Part shown: in pieces, positions 36,990-45,214 of the stretch
How the letters are laid out: the number at the start of each line of letters is the position of its first letter
How positions within the stretch are numbered: position 1 is the stretch's first letter
Assembly: GCA_910585905.1 (NCBI GenBank)
Contig: CAJUID010000012.1
Coordinates: forward strand, 5,106 to 69,105
DNA from: an uncultured Lachnospiraceae bacterium
Lineage (GTDB): Bacteria > Bacillota > Clostridia > Lachnospirales > Lachnospiraceae
Reading direction: 5' to 3'
Length of the DNA: 64,000 nt
Program-made: the position numbers and the translations under genes
The notes under the pieces: generated by a model
What the model was told of the DNA's origin: nothing
The model's input: the letters and a program-made list of their open reading frames with translations, nothing else
The model's database searches: none

Positions 36990-39245
36990 ATGGAGGAATT
37001 TGAAGGATACGTTGATCGGATTACATTTAGGAATGAGGAAAATGGTTATACAGTGCTTTATTTGGTAAAGCCGCAGACGGATTCCGAGGAGGAAGAGGAG
37101 GAGTGTTGTGTAGGCTGTTTTTCTTTCGTGGCGGAGGGAGAATATCTCTTGGTACGGGGCAGAAGGACAGTACATAAAAATTATGGTCCCCAGCTTCAGG
37201 TGGACAGTTACGAGACGAAACAGCCCGACGATACTATGGCGGTGGAACGCTATCTTGGCTCTGGGGCAATAAAAGGAATCGGGCCAGCCCTGGCATCAAG
37301 AATTGTTAAAAAGTTTGGCAAAGATACATTTGATATTATGGAAAGGGAGCCGGAGCGGTTAGCGGAGATAAAGGGAATTAGCCAGAAGATGGCAATTGGC
37401 ATCGCAAAGCAGTTCCATGAGAAACAGCAGCAGCGCCAGGCAATGATTTTTCTGCAGGAATATGGCATTTCTATGAATATGGCAGTAAAGATTTACCGTT
37501 ATTATAAAGATGATATTTATGAAGTCTTAAGAAAAAATCCATACCGATTGGCTGAAGATATTGTAGGGATTGGCTTTAAGATTGCGGATGCTATTGCACA
37601 GAGGGCAGGATTTTATGTGGATTCAGAATACCGTATCCGTGCGGGCGTGCTATATACACTGCAGCAGTCAGGAAGCCAGGGGCATTGTTATCTGCCGGAA
37701 TCAGAGCTTGTCTCAATGACTTCAGAATTGCTGGGGGTAGACCGGGAAATGGTTTCTAGTCAGATTGATGCATTGACAATGAATAAAGAAATTATGATGG
37801 AAGATGCATGGGAAGAGCGGAGGCTGTATGCCAGCAATCTATATTATATGGAGATGAACTGTGCAAGGATGCTTTTAGACTTGAATCTGGATTTCCCGGT
37901 GGATCAGGGTCAACTTGCCGGGCGAGTCGCAAAGATTGAGCGCAGGCAGGGAATCGTTTTGGATGTCTTACAAAAGAATGCAGTTTGCCAGGCGGTACAG
38001 AATGGCGTGACGATAATAACAGGTGGTCCTGGAACTGGAAAGACAACTACGATTAATACCATCTTACAATTATTAGAGGAGGATGGGATGGATGTACTTT
38101 TAGCGGCGCCGACTGGAAGAGCTGCTAAGAGGATGTCGGAAACAACTGGATGGGAAGCACAGACAATCCACAGGCTGTTGGAATTAAACGGCGGTATGAA
38201 TGATGATGATAAAAGTGGGATGCATTTTGAGAGAAATGAACTGCAGCCGTTGGAGGCGGATGTGGTAATCGTAGACGAATTTTCTATGGTAGATATTTAT
38301 CTGCTCAATGCGCTGCTGAAAGCGTTGGTGCCGGGATGCCGCTTGATTATGGTAGGGGATGTGAACCAGCTTCCATCTGTTGGACCGGGAAACGTACTGC
38401 GTGATATGATTAAGGCAGATTTTTGCAATGTAGTGCGCCTAAACCAAATTTTTAGGCAGGCTGCGGAGAGCCAGATTGTAGTAAATGCCCATAAAATTAA
38501 TGCGGGGCAGGAGATTTCGTTGGATAACCAGAATCAGGACTTCTTTCAATTAGAGCGCCATGCAGCGCAGGATGTAATAAATGTAGTTATCCAGCTTGTT
38601 ATGAAAAATATGCCTTCTTATGTTAATGCGTCTGTCTATGATATTCAGGTGCTAACGCCAATGAGGAAGGGGGAGCTTGGTGTAGAGAACCTAAATAAGA
38701 TTCTGCAGAGTTATGCAAACCCAAAAAGTGACCAGAAGGTGGAAAAAGAATTTCACGGTGTTCTTTTCCGGGAGCAGGATAAGATTATGCAGATTAAGAA
38801 TGACTATCAGATTAAGTGGAGAAAGAAAACACCATATGGCGATGTGTTAGAGGAAGGGACAGGTGTTTTCAATGGTGATATTGGGATAATAAAGCGGATT
38901 ATGGAAACGGAAGAGGCTGTGGAAGTAGAATTTGAGGAGGGCAAACTTGTTACATATGAATACAGCCAGATGGACGAGATGGAGCTTGCCTATGCCATTA
39001 CCATCCACAAATCTCAGGGAAGTGAATATCCAGCAGTGGTTATTCCGATTTTGACGGGACCAAGAATGCTTTTAAATAGAAATCTTTTGTATACTGCAGT
39101 GACTAGGGCAAAGAAATGTGTTACCTTGGTGGGAAGCAGGGAGACGATTTACCAGATGATCCGCAATGTATTTGAACAGAAGCGGTATTCCAGCCTTTGC
39201 CAGAGGCTGCAGGAGATGATAGAGGAGGATGGGCAATTAAAATAA
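36990..39245 (+). CDS. recD2: ATP-dependent RecD2-like DNA helicase
   Basis: A 751-residue superfamily 1B helicase. The N-terminal OB-like and helix-hairpin-helix region (LGSGAIKGIGPALASRIV near 87) is typical of RecD2 rather than RecBCD RecD. Walker A GGPGTGKTT is at about 345, Walker B VVIVDEFSMVD near 424, then GDVNQLPSVGPGNVLRD. The C-terminal motif AITIHKSQGSEYPAVV and VTRAKK motif VI are present. It unwinds 5'-overhang DNA and takes part in repair. The last bases overlap the probable start of comF. Confidence 0.92.
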   Translation: MEEFEGYVDRITFRNEENGYTVLYLVKPQTDSEEEEEECCVGCFSFVAEGEYLLVRGRRTVHKNYGPQLQVDSYETKQPDDTMAVERYLGSGAIKGIGPALASRIVKKFGKDTFDIMEREPERLAEIKGISQKMAIGIAKQFHEKQQQRQAMIFLQEYGISMNMAVKIYRYYKDDIYEVLRKNPYRLAEDIVGIGFKIADAIAQRAGFYVDSEYRIRAGVLYTLQQSGSQGHCYLPESELVSMTSELLGVDREMVSSQIDALTMNKEIMMEDAWEERRLYASNLYYMEMNCARMLLDLNLDFPVDQGQLAGRVAKIERRQGIVLDVLQKNAVCQAVQNGVTIITGGPGTGKTTTINTILQLLEEDGMDVLLAAPTGRAAKRMSETTGWEAQTIHRLLELNGGMNDDDKSGMHFERNELQPLEADVVIVDEFSMVDIYLLNALLKALVPGCRLIMVGDVNQLPSVGPGNVLRDMIKADFCNVVRLNQIFRQAAESQIVVNAHKINAGQEISLDNQNQDFFQLERHAAQDVINVVIQLVMKNMPSYVNASVYDIQVLTPMRKGELGVENLNKILQSYANPKSDQKVEKEFHGVLFREQDKIMQIKNDYQIKWRKKTPYGDVLEEGTGVFNGDIGIIKRIMETEEAVEVEFEEGKLVTYEYSQMDEMELAYAITIHKSQGSEYPAVVIPILTGPRMLLNRNLLYTAVTRAKKCVTLVGSRETIYQMIRNVFEQKRYSSLCQRLQEMIEEDGQLK

Positions 39246-39958
39246 TTAGAACGCTTTTAGATATGATTTATCCAAAGAGGTGCGCCCTTTGTGACGGGGT
39301 ATTAACCATAAAAGAACAGTTATTATGCTGCCGGTGTGAAGGCAAGGCGGCAGTTATCACAGAGAATTATTGTATGAAATGTGGCAAGCCAGTGGAGGAA
39401 GAAGAGGAATATTGCCTAGACTGCAGTGGGAAGGAGAGTTCTTTTGCATATGGCCGTGCTGCTTTTGTATATGACAACTTGATGCGGGGCTCTATCAGCC
39501 GTTTTAAATATCATGGAAGGCAGGAGTATGCCGAATATTATGCAGATGTAATGTATAAGCAGTATTATGAATGGATTAAACGGGTTGCCCCAGATGCGTT
39601 GATTCCCGTACCAATCCACAAGGAGCGTTACCGCAAAAGGGGATTTAATCAAGCAGAACTGGTAGCTGCCAGTCTTGGAAAGCTGTGTGGTGTGCCTGTG
39701 GTTTCTGATTATTTGGTGCGCACAAAGAATACGTTACCACAAAAAGAGCTCTCAGACCGGGAACGTTATGTGAATTTGTGTCGTGCTTTTTCTATCCGAA
39801 CTGAAACACAGGAGTTGTACAACGCTATGAAATGTGTTATACTTATTGATGATATTTATACGACAGGCAGTACAATAGAGGCGTGTGCTCAAACTTTAAG
39901 CAGGCAGGGTGTATATAAAATATATTTTTTATGCATCAGTATTGGTCAAAAAAATTAG
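39236..39958 (+). CDS. comFC: ComF family phosphoribosyltransferase-like protein
   Basis: About 240 residues. Four paired cysteines form an N-terminal zinc ribbon (CALC, CCRC, CMKCGK, CLDC). The C-terminal phosphoribosyltransferase fold has VILIDDIYTTGST. ComFC is needed for uptake of transforming DNA in competent Firmicutes, though many non-competent species keep it. The start is unusual. No ATG is placed properly, and GAGGAGG (39222-39228) is 7 bases before an ATT at 39236, whose product begins with the expected K-I-I-R-T-L-L-D-M-I-Y-P-K-R. Alternatives are TTG 39197 inside recD2 or ATG 39272 with no site. Confidence 0.85.
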   Translation: MKIIRTLLDMIYPKRCALCDGVLTIKEQLLCCRCEGKAAVITENYCMKCGKPVEEEEEYCLDCSGKESSFAYGRAAFVYDNLMRGSISRFKYHGRQEYAEYYADVMYKQYYEWIKRVAPDALIPVPIHKERYRKRGFNQAELVAASLGKLCGVPVVSDYLVRTKNTLPQKELSDRERYVNLCRAFSIRTETQELYNAMKCVILIDDIYTTGSTIEACAQTLSRQGVYKIYFLCISIGQKN

Positions 39959-39967
39959 GAGGTTGCT

Positions 39968-40369
39968 ATGGATGTAAGAAATTGCAAAAAGTGTGGGAAG
40001 CTCTTTAATTACAACGGGGAATCGTTATGTCAATCCTGTGTGAAAGAGATGGAAGATAAGTTTTTTGAGGTAAGAGATTATATCTATAAGAATCCGACAG
40101 CGAATATGGCGATTGTTGCAGAAGAAAATGATATTCCGATTCAGCAGATTAAAAAGTGGGTTCGTCAGGAACGTTTGATTTTCTCTAAGGATTCCGGTAT
40201 TTCTATTGACTGTGAGTCGTGCGGTAAGCCGATTTTGACCGGAAGATATTGTAAGGATTGTAAGGGAAAGATGACGAATACTTTCAGCAGCGTGTATGTG
40301 GAAAAGCCGGCAGAGAATAAGCCGAATAAAAATAGCTCCAAAGGAAAGATGCGTTTTCTTGGAAATTAA
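39968..40369 (+). CDS. yvyF: flagellar operon zinc-ribbon protein, YvyF/TIGR03826-like
   Basis: A 133-residue protein. An N-terminal C-x-x-C zinc-ribbon (CKKCGKLFNYNGESLCQSC) is followed by an HTH-like helical segment (MAIVAEENDIPIQQIKKWVRQE) and a second C-x-x-C pair (CESCGKPILTGRYCKDCKGK). This matches YvyF of Bacillus, which lies between comFC and flgM, the same order as here. Its role is in flagellar gene control, probably through FlgM or similar, but the mechanism is not settled. AGGAGG precedes ATG 39968. No flgM follows in this window. Confidence 0.85.
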   Translation: MDVRNCKKCGKLFNYNGESLCQSCVKEMEDKFFEVRDYIYKNPTANMAIVAEENDIPIQQIKKWVRQERLIFSKDSGISIDCESCGKPILTGRYCKDCKGKMTNTFSSVYVEKPAENKPNKNSSKGKMRFLGN

Positions 40370-40411
40370 TCCGACTTACCTAATTTGATGGGGGGTGGTT
40401 TTGTGCTGAAT

Positions 40412-40903
40412 ATGGATGTTAAAGAGATTTTTGACACTTCATTTTGTGAAGTAACCAAAAAGCTTGTCAAATTAGAATTGAAAAAGGTGTGTGATGAAGA
40501 GGGGAAGGAAGAAGATAAGGCGGATCTTTTAAATAAGGGATATCGGGAGGCGATAGAGACGCATGGATATATTAATTCTATTGTAATCTGTCAGTTCTCA
40601 GATGACTTGTTCCGCTACATTATTAATGCGATGAATAATGGCGTAACTCCTTCCAAAGAGGAAGTCCCTCTGTACTTAAATGAATATATTAATATCGCAT
40701 GCGGCCATGCGGTTTCTAGGATGAATAACCTGGCAGGGCAGGCATCTAGGTTGTCAATACCGAGTTTTTATCAGGAAGAAGAACCGCTGGAGGATAAGTG
40801 GGGAGTTCATTCAGGGCGGTGGCTTTCATATCACACAGAGATAGGCAGATTACATATTTTTATAAAATATTCTTTACAGAGTGAAAATGAGGAGGTAGGA
40901 TAA
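40412..40903 (+). CDS. CheX-like chemotaxis phosphatase
   Basis: A protein of about 163 residues of the CheC/CheX/FliY family in overall design. Two repeats around E-x-x-x-N (NEYINIACGHAVSRMNNLAG is the best match to the conserved active-site helix) and a C-terminal beta region are present. Such enzymes remove phosphate from CheY-P. It directly precedes a cheY gene with one-base stop-start overlap (TAATG), which supports the assignment. The start is taken as ATG 40412; GTG 40403 is also possible. Sequence similarity to CheX is weak by eye. Confidence 0.65.
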   Translation: MDVKEIFDTSFCEVTKKLVKLELKKVCDEEGKEEDKADLLNKGYREAIETHGYINSIVICQFSDDLFRYIINAMNNGVTPSKEEVPLYLNEYINIACGHAVSRMNNLAGQASRLSIPSFYQEEEPLEDKWGVHSGRWLSYHTEIGRLHIFIKYSLQSENEEVG

Positions 40904-41286
40904 TGGAAAAGACAACTCTAATGGTAGTAGATGATTCTCCGTTCGCATCAAAACAAATCAAAGATTTGGTGGAAGAAAACGGATATGAAGTGATAGGATA
41001 TGCGAAAAATGGGGAAGAAGGGATTCGTATGTATGAAGAACTTCATCCAGATATTGTGATTATGGACATAATTATGCCGGGGATCGACGGGTTGGAGACG
41101 GCTGAAATTCTATTAAAGAAAGACCCATCTGCAACAATATTAATGTTAAGTTCCCTTTGTGATTCCGGTACATTAGAAGAAGTGAAGGCAATCGGATTAA
41201 AATATCTGATACCAAAGCCTTGGGAAGATGATGTGCTTCTGGCGACTTTGGAGATGTTAAGGAACCGTCGGGAAGAAGGCAAATAG
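40903..41286 (+). CDS. cheY: CheY-like single-domain response regulator
   Basis: A 127-residue receiver domain without an output domain. Asp10/Asp11 (VVDDSPF), phosphorylation site Asp55 (IVIMDIIMPG), Ser in LMLSS and Lys in IPKPWEDD complete the active site. It is partnered with the CheX-like phosphatase upstream. As phosphorylated CheY it would bind the flagellar switch, although cheA is not in this window. The one-base overlap shows operon coupling. A strong terminator follows. Confidence 0.88.
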   Translation: MEKTTLMVVDDSPFASKQIKDLVEENGYEVIGYAKNGEEGIRMYEELHPDIVIMDIIMPGIDGLETAEILLKKDPSATILMLSSLCDSGTLEEVKAIGLKYLIPKPWEDDVLLATLEMLRNRREEGK

Positions 41287-41290
41287 TACA

Positions 41291-41332
41291 AAAGGATGGA
41301 AATTCATTGCGATATGGGTTTCCATCCTTTTT
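41291..41332 (+). terminator. terminator after cheY
   Basis: AAAGGATGGAAA (41291-41302) pairs with TTTCCATCCTTT (41319-41330), 12 bp, then TTG. The T-run is short but the A-rich 5' flank adds pairing. Confidence 0.85.
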
Positions 41333-41371
41333 GCGCGAAAATAGAGAATCCTGCAAGCGGACTAGGAAAGA

Positions 41372-41384
41372 TTTGATATTCAAA
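41372..41384. promoter_or_regulatory. FabT-like palindrome TTTGA-TAT-TCAAA
   Basis: Exact inverted arms TTTGA and TCAAA with a 3-base spacer, like the known FabT operator pattern (TTTGA...TCAAA). It lies 205 bases before the fabT-like start. An 8-bp inverted repeat GTATATTT/AAATATAC is at 41441-41463. Confidence 0.5.
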
Positions 41385-41507
41385 GTATTTAAAATGTCAG
41401 ATTTTATAAAAAATCATCAGTGTGCTATAACAGATAGGTTGTATATTTATGGAAAAAATATACAAAAACGCTCTGTTTTTTTGAATAAAAATGTATCAAA
41501 TGGATAG

Positions 41508-41550
41508 TTGACGAACCCTATGTATTTAGAATATACTCAAATAGGTTTGA
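41508..41550 (+). promoter_or_regulatory. promoter of the fatty-acid cluster with overlapping inverted repeat
   Basis: TTGACG (41508-41513), an 18-base spacer and TATACT (41532-41537) predict transcription from about 41543. TCAAA-TAGG-TTTGA (41537-41550) overlaps the expected start point, a position suited to repression. The arms are in the opposite order to the box at 41372, so it is a weaker match to FabT sites. Confidence 0.6.
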
Positions 41551-41588
41551 AATGTTTTGAAAAACAAAATATTTTTCAGGGAGAGTTC

Positions 41589-42053
41589 ATGAGCAGAGAA
41601 GAGAACACTAATACAATCAGTGCGCAATTAATTGATATATTTGAAAACGTCATGAAAATGGAGCAGGAAACCATTAACAGGGAATCTCATGAGAAGCTGT
41701 CGATAACGGAGATCCATACAATTGCGGCGGCAGGTATGGAAGAGCTAAGTAGCATGAGTGAAATTGCAGCAAAGCTGCATATTACGGTAGGGACCCTGAC
41801 AGTGGGGATGAATAATCTGGTGAAAAAAGGATATGTGGAGCGTTATAAGAGTGAGCGGGATAGGCGTATTGTAAAGGTAGGGCTGACGAAAAAGGGAAAA
41901 GAGATTTATCGTATCCATGAGGCATTTCACCATAAACTGGGGGCGACGCTGATTAAAGGCATGACGGAGGCAGAAAAAAAGATTGTCAGGAATGCAGTAG
42001 CAAATCTAGAAGAGTTTATCTGTCAGGAATGCCGGGAGTTAGATATAATGTAA
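41589..42053 (+). CDS. fabT: MarR family regulator, FabT-like
   Basis: A 154-residue winged-helix regulator. The recognition helix region (SMSEIAAKLHITVGTLTVGMNNLVKKGYVERYKSE, about 57-92) is followed by a wing with DRRIVKVGLTKKG. ATG 41589 has CAGGGAG upstream. The longer in-frame version would begin at the promoter -35 box. It is the first gene before fabH, as fabT is in streptococci and lactococci. There FabT binds TTTGA/TCAAA palindromes with acyl-ACP as co-repressor. Regulation of the downstream genes is inferred from that. Confidence 0.8.
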   Translation: MSREENTNTISAQLIDIFENVMKMEQETINRESHEKLSITEIHTIAAAGMEELSSMSEIAAKLHITVGTLTVGMNNLVKKGYVERYKSERDRRIVKVGLTKKGKEIYRIHEAFHHKLGATLIKGMTEAEKKIVRNAVANLEEFICQECRELDIM

Positions 42054-42072
42054 AAATAGGAGATTGAAAAAT

Positions 42073-43050
42073 ATGATAAAGACCAGATTAATTGCAACGG
42101 CTTCAAGTGTTCCTGAACAGATTATCACAAATGATGATATATCTAAAATCGTAGATACCAGCGACGAATGGATAACGCAGAGGACAGGGATTAAGGAAAG
42201 GCATATCTCTTCTGGGGAGAATACTTCCGAACTGGTGGCTGATACAGCAAGAAAACTGTTAGAGAGGGCATCGGTTGCACCGGAGAATGTTGACTTAATT
42301 GTTGTGGCATCGGTAACGCCTGATTTTGGGACGCCGTCCCTTGCATGCATGGTGCAAAAGGAGATTGGTGCGGTTAATGCGGTTGCTTTTGATATTGCGG
42401 CAGCGTGCAGTGGGTTTATGTTTGCGCTTAGCATAGCAGATAAATATATAAAGGCAGGCGTTTATAAAAATGCGGTTGTAATTGGCGGGGAAACCCTGTC
42501 TAAAATTATAGATTGGAAAGACCGTTCTACATGTGTCTTATTTGGAGATGGAGCAGGCGGGGCATATGTGGAGAAGTCAGAGGATGCTGGAATTATCTGT
42601 GAGGACCTTGGTTCTTGTGGGGATCAGTATCATATTCTGACAGAGGGATATTCACCTTGTTCCAATGCGTTTAATGAAATTCCATCTGGTGTCCATCCAG
42701 ATTGGTATGTCCATATGGATGGCAGGGAAGTTTTTAAATTTGCCACTAAAAATGTAATAAAAAGTATGCAAAAGGTGATGTCCCAGGAAAAGCTTACGCA
42801 GGGGGATATAAAATATATTGTCCCACATCAGGCAAATGTCCGAATTACGGAAGTGATTTCCAAAAAGTTAGACATTCCATATGAAAAATTTTATATGAAT
42901 ATGGAACGTTATGGAAATACTTCTTCTGCAAGTATTCCAATTGCTTTAAATGAGTTGAATGAAAAGGGGTTAATTGCAAGAGGTGACAAAATTATTTTGT
43001 CTGGTTTTGGCGGGGGGATGACATGGGGAACCATGTTAATTGACTGGTAG
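42073..43050 (+). CDS. fabH: 3-oxoacyl-ACP synthase III (FabH)
   Basis: A 325-residue condensing enzyme that starts fatty-acid synthesis by joining acetyl- or branched acyl-CoA to malonyl-ACP. The catalytic triad is Cys112 (DIAAACSGF), His252 (IVPHQANVRI) and Asn282 (MERYGNTSSAS). The DEWITQRTGIKERH segment near 30-44 is typical. ATG 42073 has AGGAGA nine bases away. It is separated from the regulator by only 19 bases, so they share a message. Confidence 0.95.
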   Translation: MIKTRLIATASSVPEQIITNDDISKIVDTSDEWITQRTGIKERHISSGENTSELVADTARKLLERASVAPENVDLIVVASVTPDFGTPSLACMVQKEIGAVNAVAFDIAAACSGFMFALSIADKYIKAGVYKNAVVIGGETLSKIIDWKDRSTCVLFGDGAGGAYVEKSEDAGIICEDLGSCGDQYHILTEGYSPCSNAFNEIPSGVHPDWYVHMDGREVFKFATKNVIKSMQKVMSQEKLTQGDIKYIVPHQANVRITEVISKKLDIPYEKFYMNMERYGNTSSASIPIALNELNEKGLIARGDKIILSGFGGGMTWGTMLIDW

Positions 43051-43109
43051 AGTGTATTACTGCAATAGCAGTGTATATAAATTATAAACATTTTCAGGAG
43101 GAAAGAATT

Positions 43110-43331
43110 ATGGTTTTTGAAAAGATCAGAGAAATTATTGCAGAGCAGACAGGAAAGAGTGTGGATGAGATTACATTAGAGACAAATGTAAAAGAGGATC
43201 TCGACGCAGATTCTTTGGATTTATTCCAGATTATCAATGATATTGAGGATGAATTTGAAGTTTCTGTAGAAAATCCAGAAGCAATCGTAACTGTAAAGGA
43301 TGCAGTTGATTTCGTAGAAAGCCACAAATAG
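43110..43331 (+). CDS. acpP: acyl carrier protein
   Basis: A 73-residue acidic carrier. The phosphopantetheine is attached to Ser35 in the conserved DADSLD motif. AGGAGGAAAG precedes ATG 43110. The protein carries growing acyl chains among all Fab enzymes encoded here. It is followed at once by a terminator-like hairpin, which may allow extra acpP transcript. Confidence 0.95.
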   Translation: MVFEKIREIIAEQTGKSVDEITLETNVKEDLDADSLDLFQIINDIEDEFEVSVENPEAIVTVKDAVDFVESHK

Positions 43332-43349
43332 GCATTGAAAAGGTGCAGG

Positions 43350-43392
43350 GCGGCGTTTTAAGGAGATAGCTGGTTTGTAAAACGCCGCTTTT
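43350..43392 (+). terminator. hairpin between acpP and fabD (partial terminator)
   Basis: GCGGCGTTTTA (43350-43360) and TAAAACGCCGC (43378-43388) form an exact 11-bp stem, followed by TTTT. It lies inside the operon, so it could be an attenuator or a leaky terminator. Confidence 0.75.
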
Positions 43393-43416
43393 ACCGCAAA
43401 GGAGTAAAGAAATCGT

Positions 43417-44358
43417 ATGAAGACAGTATTTATGTTTAGCGGCCAGGGCGCACAATATGCAGGGATGGGAAAAGAACTTTACCAAAACTATTCCGTTGCA
43501 AAAGAGATATTTGACCGGGCTGACGAGGTATTGGGATATTCTATTAAAGATATTTGTTTTAATGATGAAGAAAAGCTTGGAGAGACAGAGTTCGCACAGC
43601 CGGCAATTCTGACAATGAGTATTGCTGCTATGAAGGTGCTTCAGGAGCAGGGGGTACGGGCAGAGATGACAGCCGGGCTGAGTTTGGGAGAATATTCCGC
43701 GTATGTTGCGAGTGGTGCAATGGATTTTGAGGAAGCCGTCGCATTAGTACAGAAAAGAGGAAAATTCATGGCAGAAGCTGTTCCCTCTGGTGAGGGGGCA
43801 ATGTATGCTGTTATTGGTTTAGATACAGAGGCAGTAGAAGCTGCTTGTGAAGAGGCAGTCCAGGCGGGGCTTGGTCTGGCTATCCCGGCAAACTACAATG
43901 CCCCAGGGCAGATTGTTATTGCAGGGGCGTCAAAGGCTGTGGCAGAGGCGGCGAGGATTGCCAAGGAAAAGGGCGCTAAAATGGCAGTCAAGTTAAAAGT
44001 AAGCGGGCCGTTCCACACAGAGATGTTAAAGCCGGCGGCAGAAAAATTGGGGCCGGAGCTTGAAAAAATGCATATAAAGCTGATGGAAATTCCGGTTTAT
44101 ACCAATGTAAATGCACAGGTTGTCGCGTCGGAGAAGGATATTATCCCAATCTTGACAAAGCAGATTTGCTGTCCAGTCAGGTTTTCTGATATTATTCAGA
44201 ATATGTATGAAAAAGGCGCAGATACCTTTATTGAGTTGGGACCTGGCAAGGCGCTCTGTGGTTTTGTAAAGAGAACAGTTAAGGGTGTGGCTATTTTAAA
44301 TGTAGAAGATGAGAGCTCTTTGTCAAAAACAATGGCAAAGCTTGAAGAAATTGTATAA
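43417..44358 (+). CDS. fabD: malonyl-CoA:ACP transacylase (FabD)
   Basis: A 313-residue enzyme that loads malonyl units onto ACP. FSGQGAQYAGMGKEL at the N-terminus, nucleophile Ser89 in GLSLGEYSA and catalytic His200 in SGPFHTEML are all present. The usual GHSLGE reads GLSLGE, with Leu in place of His, which is seen in other homologues. In streptococci the reductase gene fabK sits between acpP and this gene, but here there are only 85 bases. Confidence 0.95.
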   Translation: MKTVFMFSGQGAQYAGMGKELYQNYSVAKEIFDRADEVLGYSIKDICFNDEEKLGETEFAQPAILTMSIAAMKVLQEQGVRAEMTAGLSLGEYSAYVASGAMDFEEAVALVQKRGKFMAEAVPSGEGAMYAVIGLDTEAVEAACEEAVQAGLGLAIPANYNAPGQIVIAGASKAVAEAARIAKEKGAKMAVKLKVSGPFHTEMLKPAAEKLGPELEKMHIKLMEIPVYTNVNAQVVASEKDIIPILTKQICCPVRFSDIIQNMYEKGADTFIELGPGKALCGFVKRTVKGVAILNVEDESSLSKTMAKLEEIV

Positions 44359-44423
44359 ATATTTTCTCTGTCTGAGGCAGGCGGCATAGGAAATCTGTAT
44401 AGGCAATATAATTGGAGGAAGAG

Positions 44424-45152
44424 ATGTTAAAAGGAAAAACGGCAATTGTTACTGGTGCAGCAAAGGGAATTGGGAAGGCAATCGCAGCCGCATTTGCAAA
44501 AGAGGGCTGTAACATAGTTTTGAATTATCACAGCGGCGTATCAGATGATACGATTAAGGAGATAGAGAGCTGCGGCGTGGCATGTCTTCCGGTTCAGGGA
44601 GATGTCAGCGATTTTGAATTTGCAGCGTCACTGATTAAGCAGGCAAAGAAAGAGTTTGGTTCTGTTGATATTCTGGTAAATAATGCCGGGATTACCAGAG
44701 ATATGCTTTTGATGCGCATGAGCGAGGAAGAGTTTAATACTGTAATTGATACAAACTTAAAGGGCTGCTTTAATATGGTGCGCCATGTAAGCAGCGTAAT
44801 GCTAAAGCAGCGCAGCGGAGCTATTATAAATATGGCATCAGTAGTAGGCGTGATGGGGAATGCAGGCCAGGCAAATTATGCAGCTTCCAAGGCAGGAATC
44901 ATAGGGTTGACAAAATCTGTTGCAAAAGAGCTTGCAGCGCGCGGGATCACATGTAATGCGATTGCGCCGGGATTTGTGGAGACGGATATGACTGCTGTCC
45001 TTACAGATGAACAGAAAGAGAAAATGTTAGAGGTAATTCCACTGAAGCGCTATGGACAGACAGAGGATATCGCAAATGTGGCAGTATTTCTTGCTAAAAA
45101 CACGTATATTACCGGGCAGGTAATAAATGTGGATGGCGGCACGGTGATGTAG
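44424..45152 (+). CDS. fabG: 3-oxoacyl-ACP reductase (FabG)
   Basis: A 242-residue short-chain dehydrogenase that performs the NADPH-dependent ketoreduction. Cofactor motif TGAAKGIGKAIA, NNAG at about 86 and the catalytic Ser139, Tyr152 and Lys156 (NMASVVG, YAASK) are intact. ATG 44424 has GGAGGAAG upstream; an upstream in-frame TTG has none. The C-terminal PGFVETDM and ITGQVINVDGG segments are normal. Confidence 0.95.
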   Translation: MLKGKTAIVTGAAKGIGKAIAAAFAKEGCNIVLNYHSGVSDDTIKEIESCGVACLPVQGDVSDFEFAASLIKQAKKEFGSVDILVNNAGITRDMLLMRMSEEEFNTVIDTNLKGCFNMVRHVSSVMLKQRSGAIINMASVVGVMGNAGQANYAASKAGIIGLTKSVAKELAARGITCNAIAPGFVETDMTAVLTDEQKEKMLEVIPLKRYGQTEDIANVAVFLAKNTYITGQVINVDGGTVM

Positions 45153-45214
45153 CAAAAGCGAAAGCAGGATTTGCTTTCATAATTTAGCCGCAGCATGGCG
45201 GCAGGAGGGTTAAG

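Noticed and set aside
43332..43416. Hidden fabK between acpP and fabD
   Set aside because: There are only 85 bases, filled by a hairpin; no coding sequence fits.
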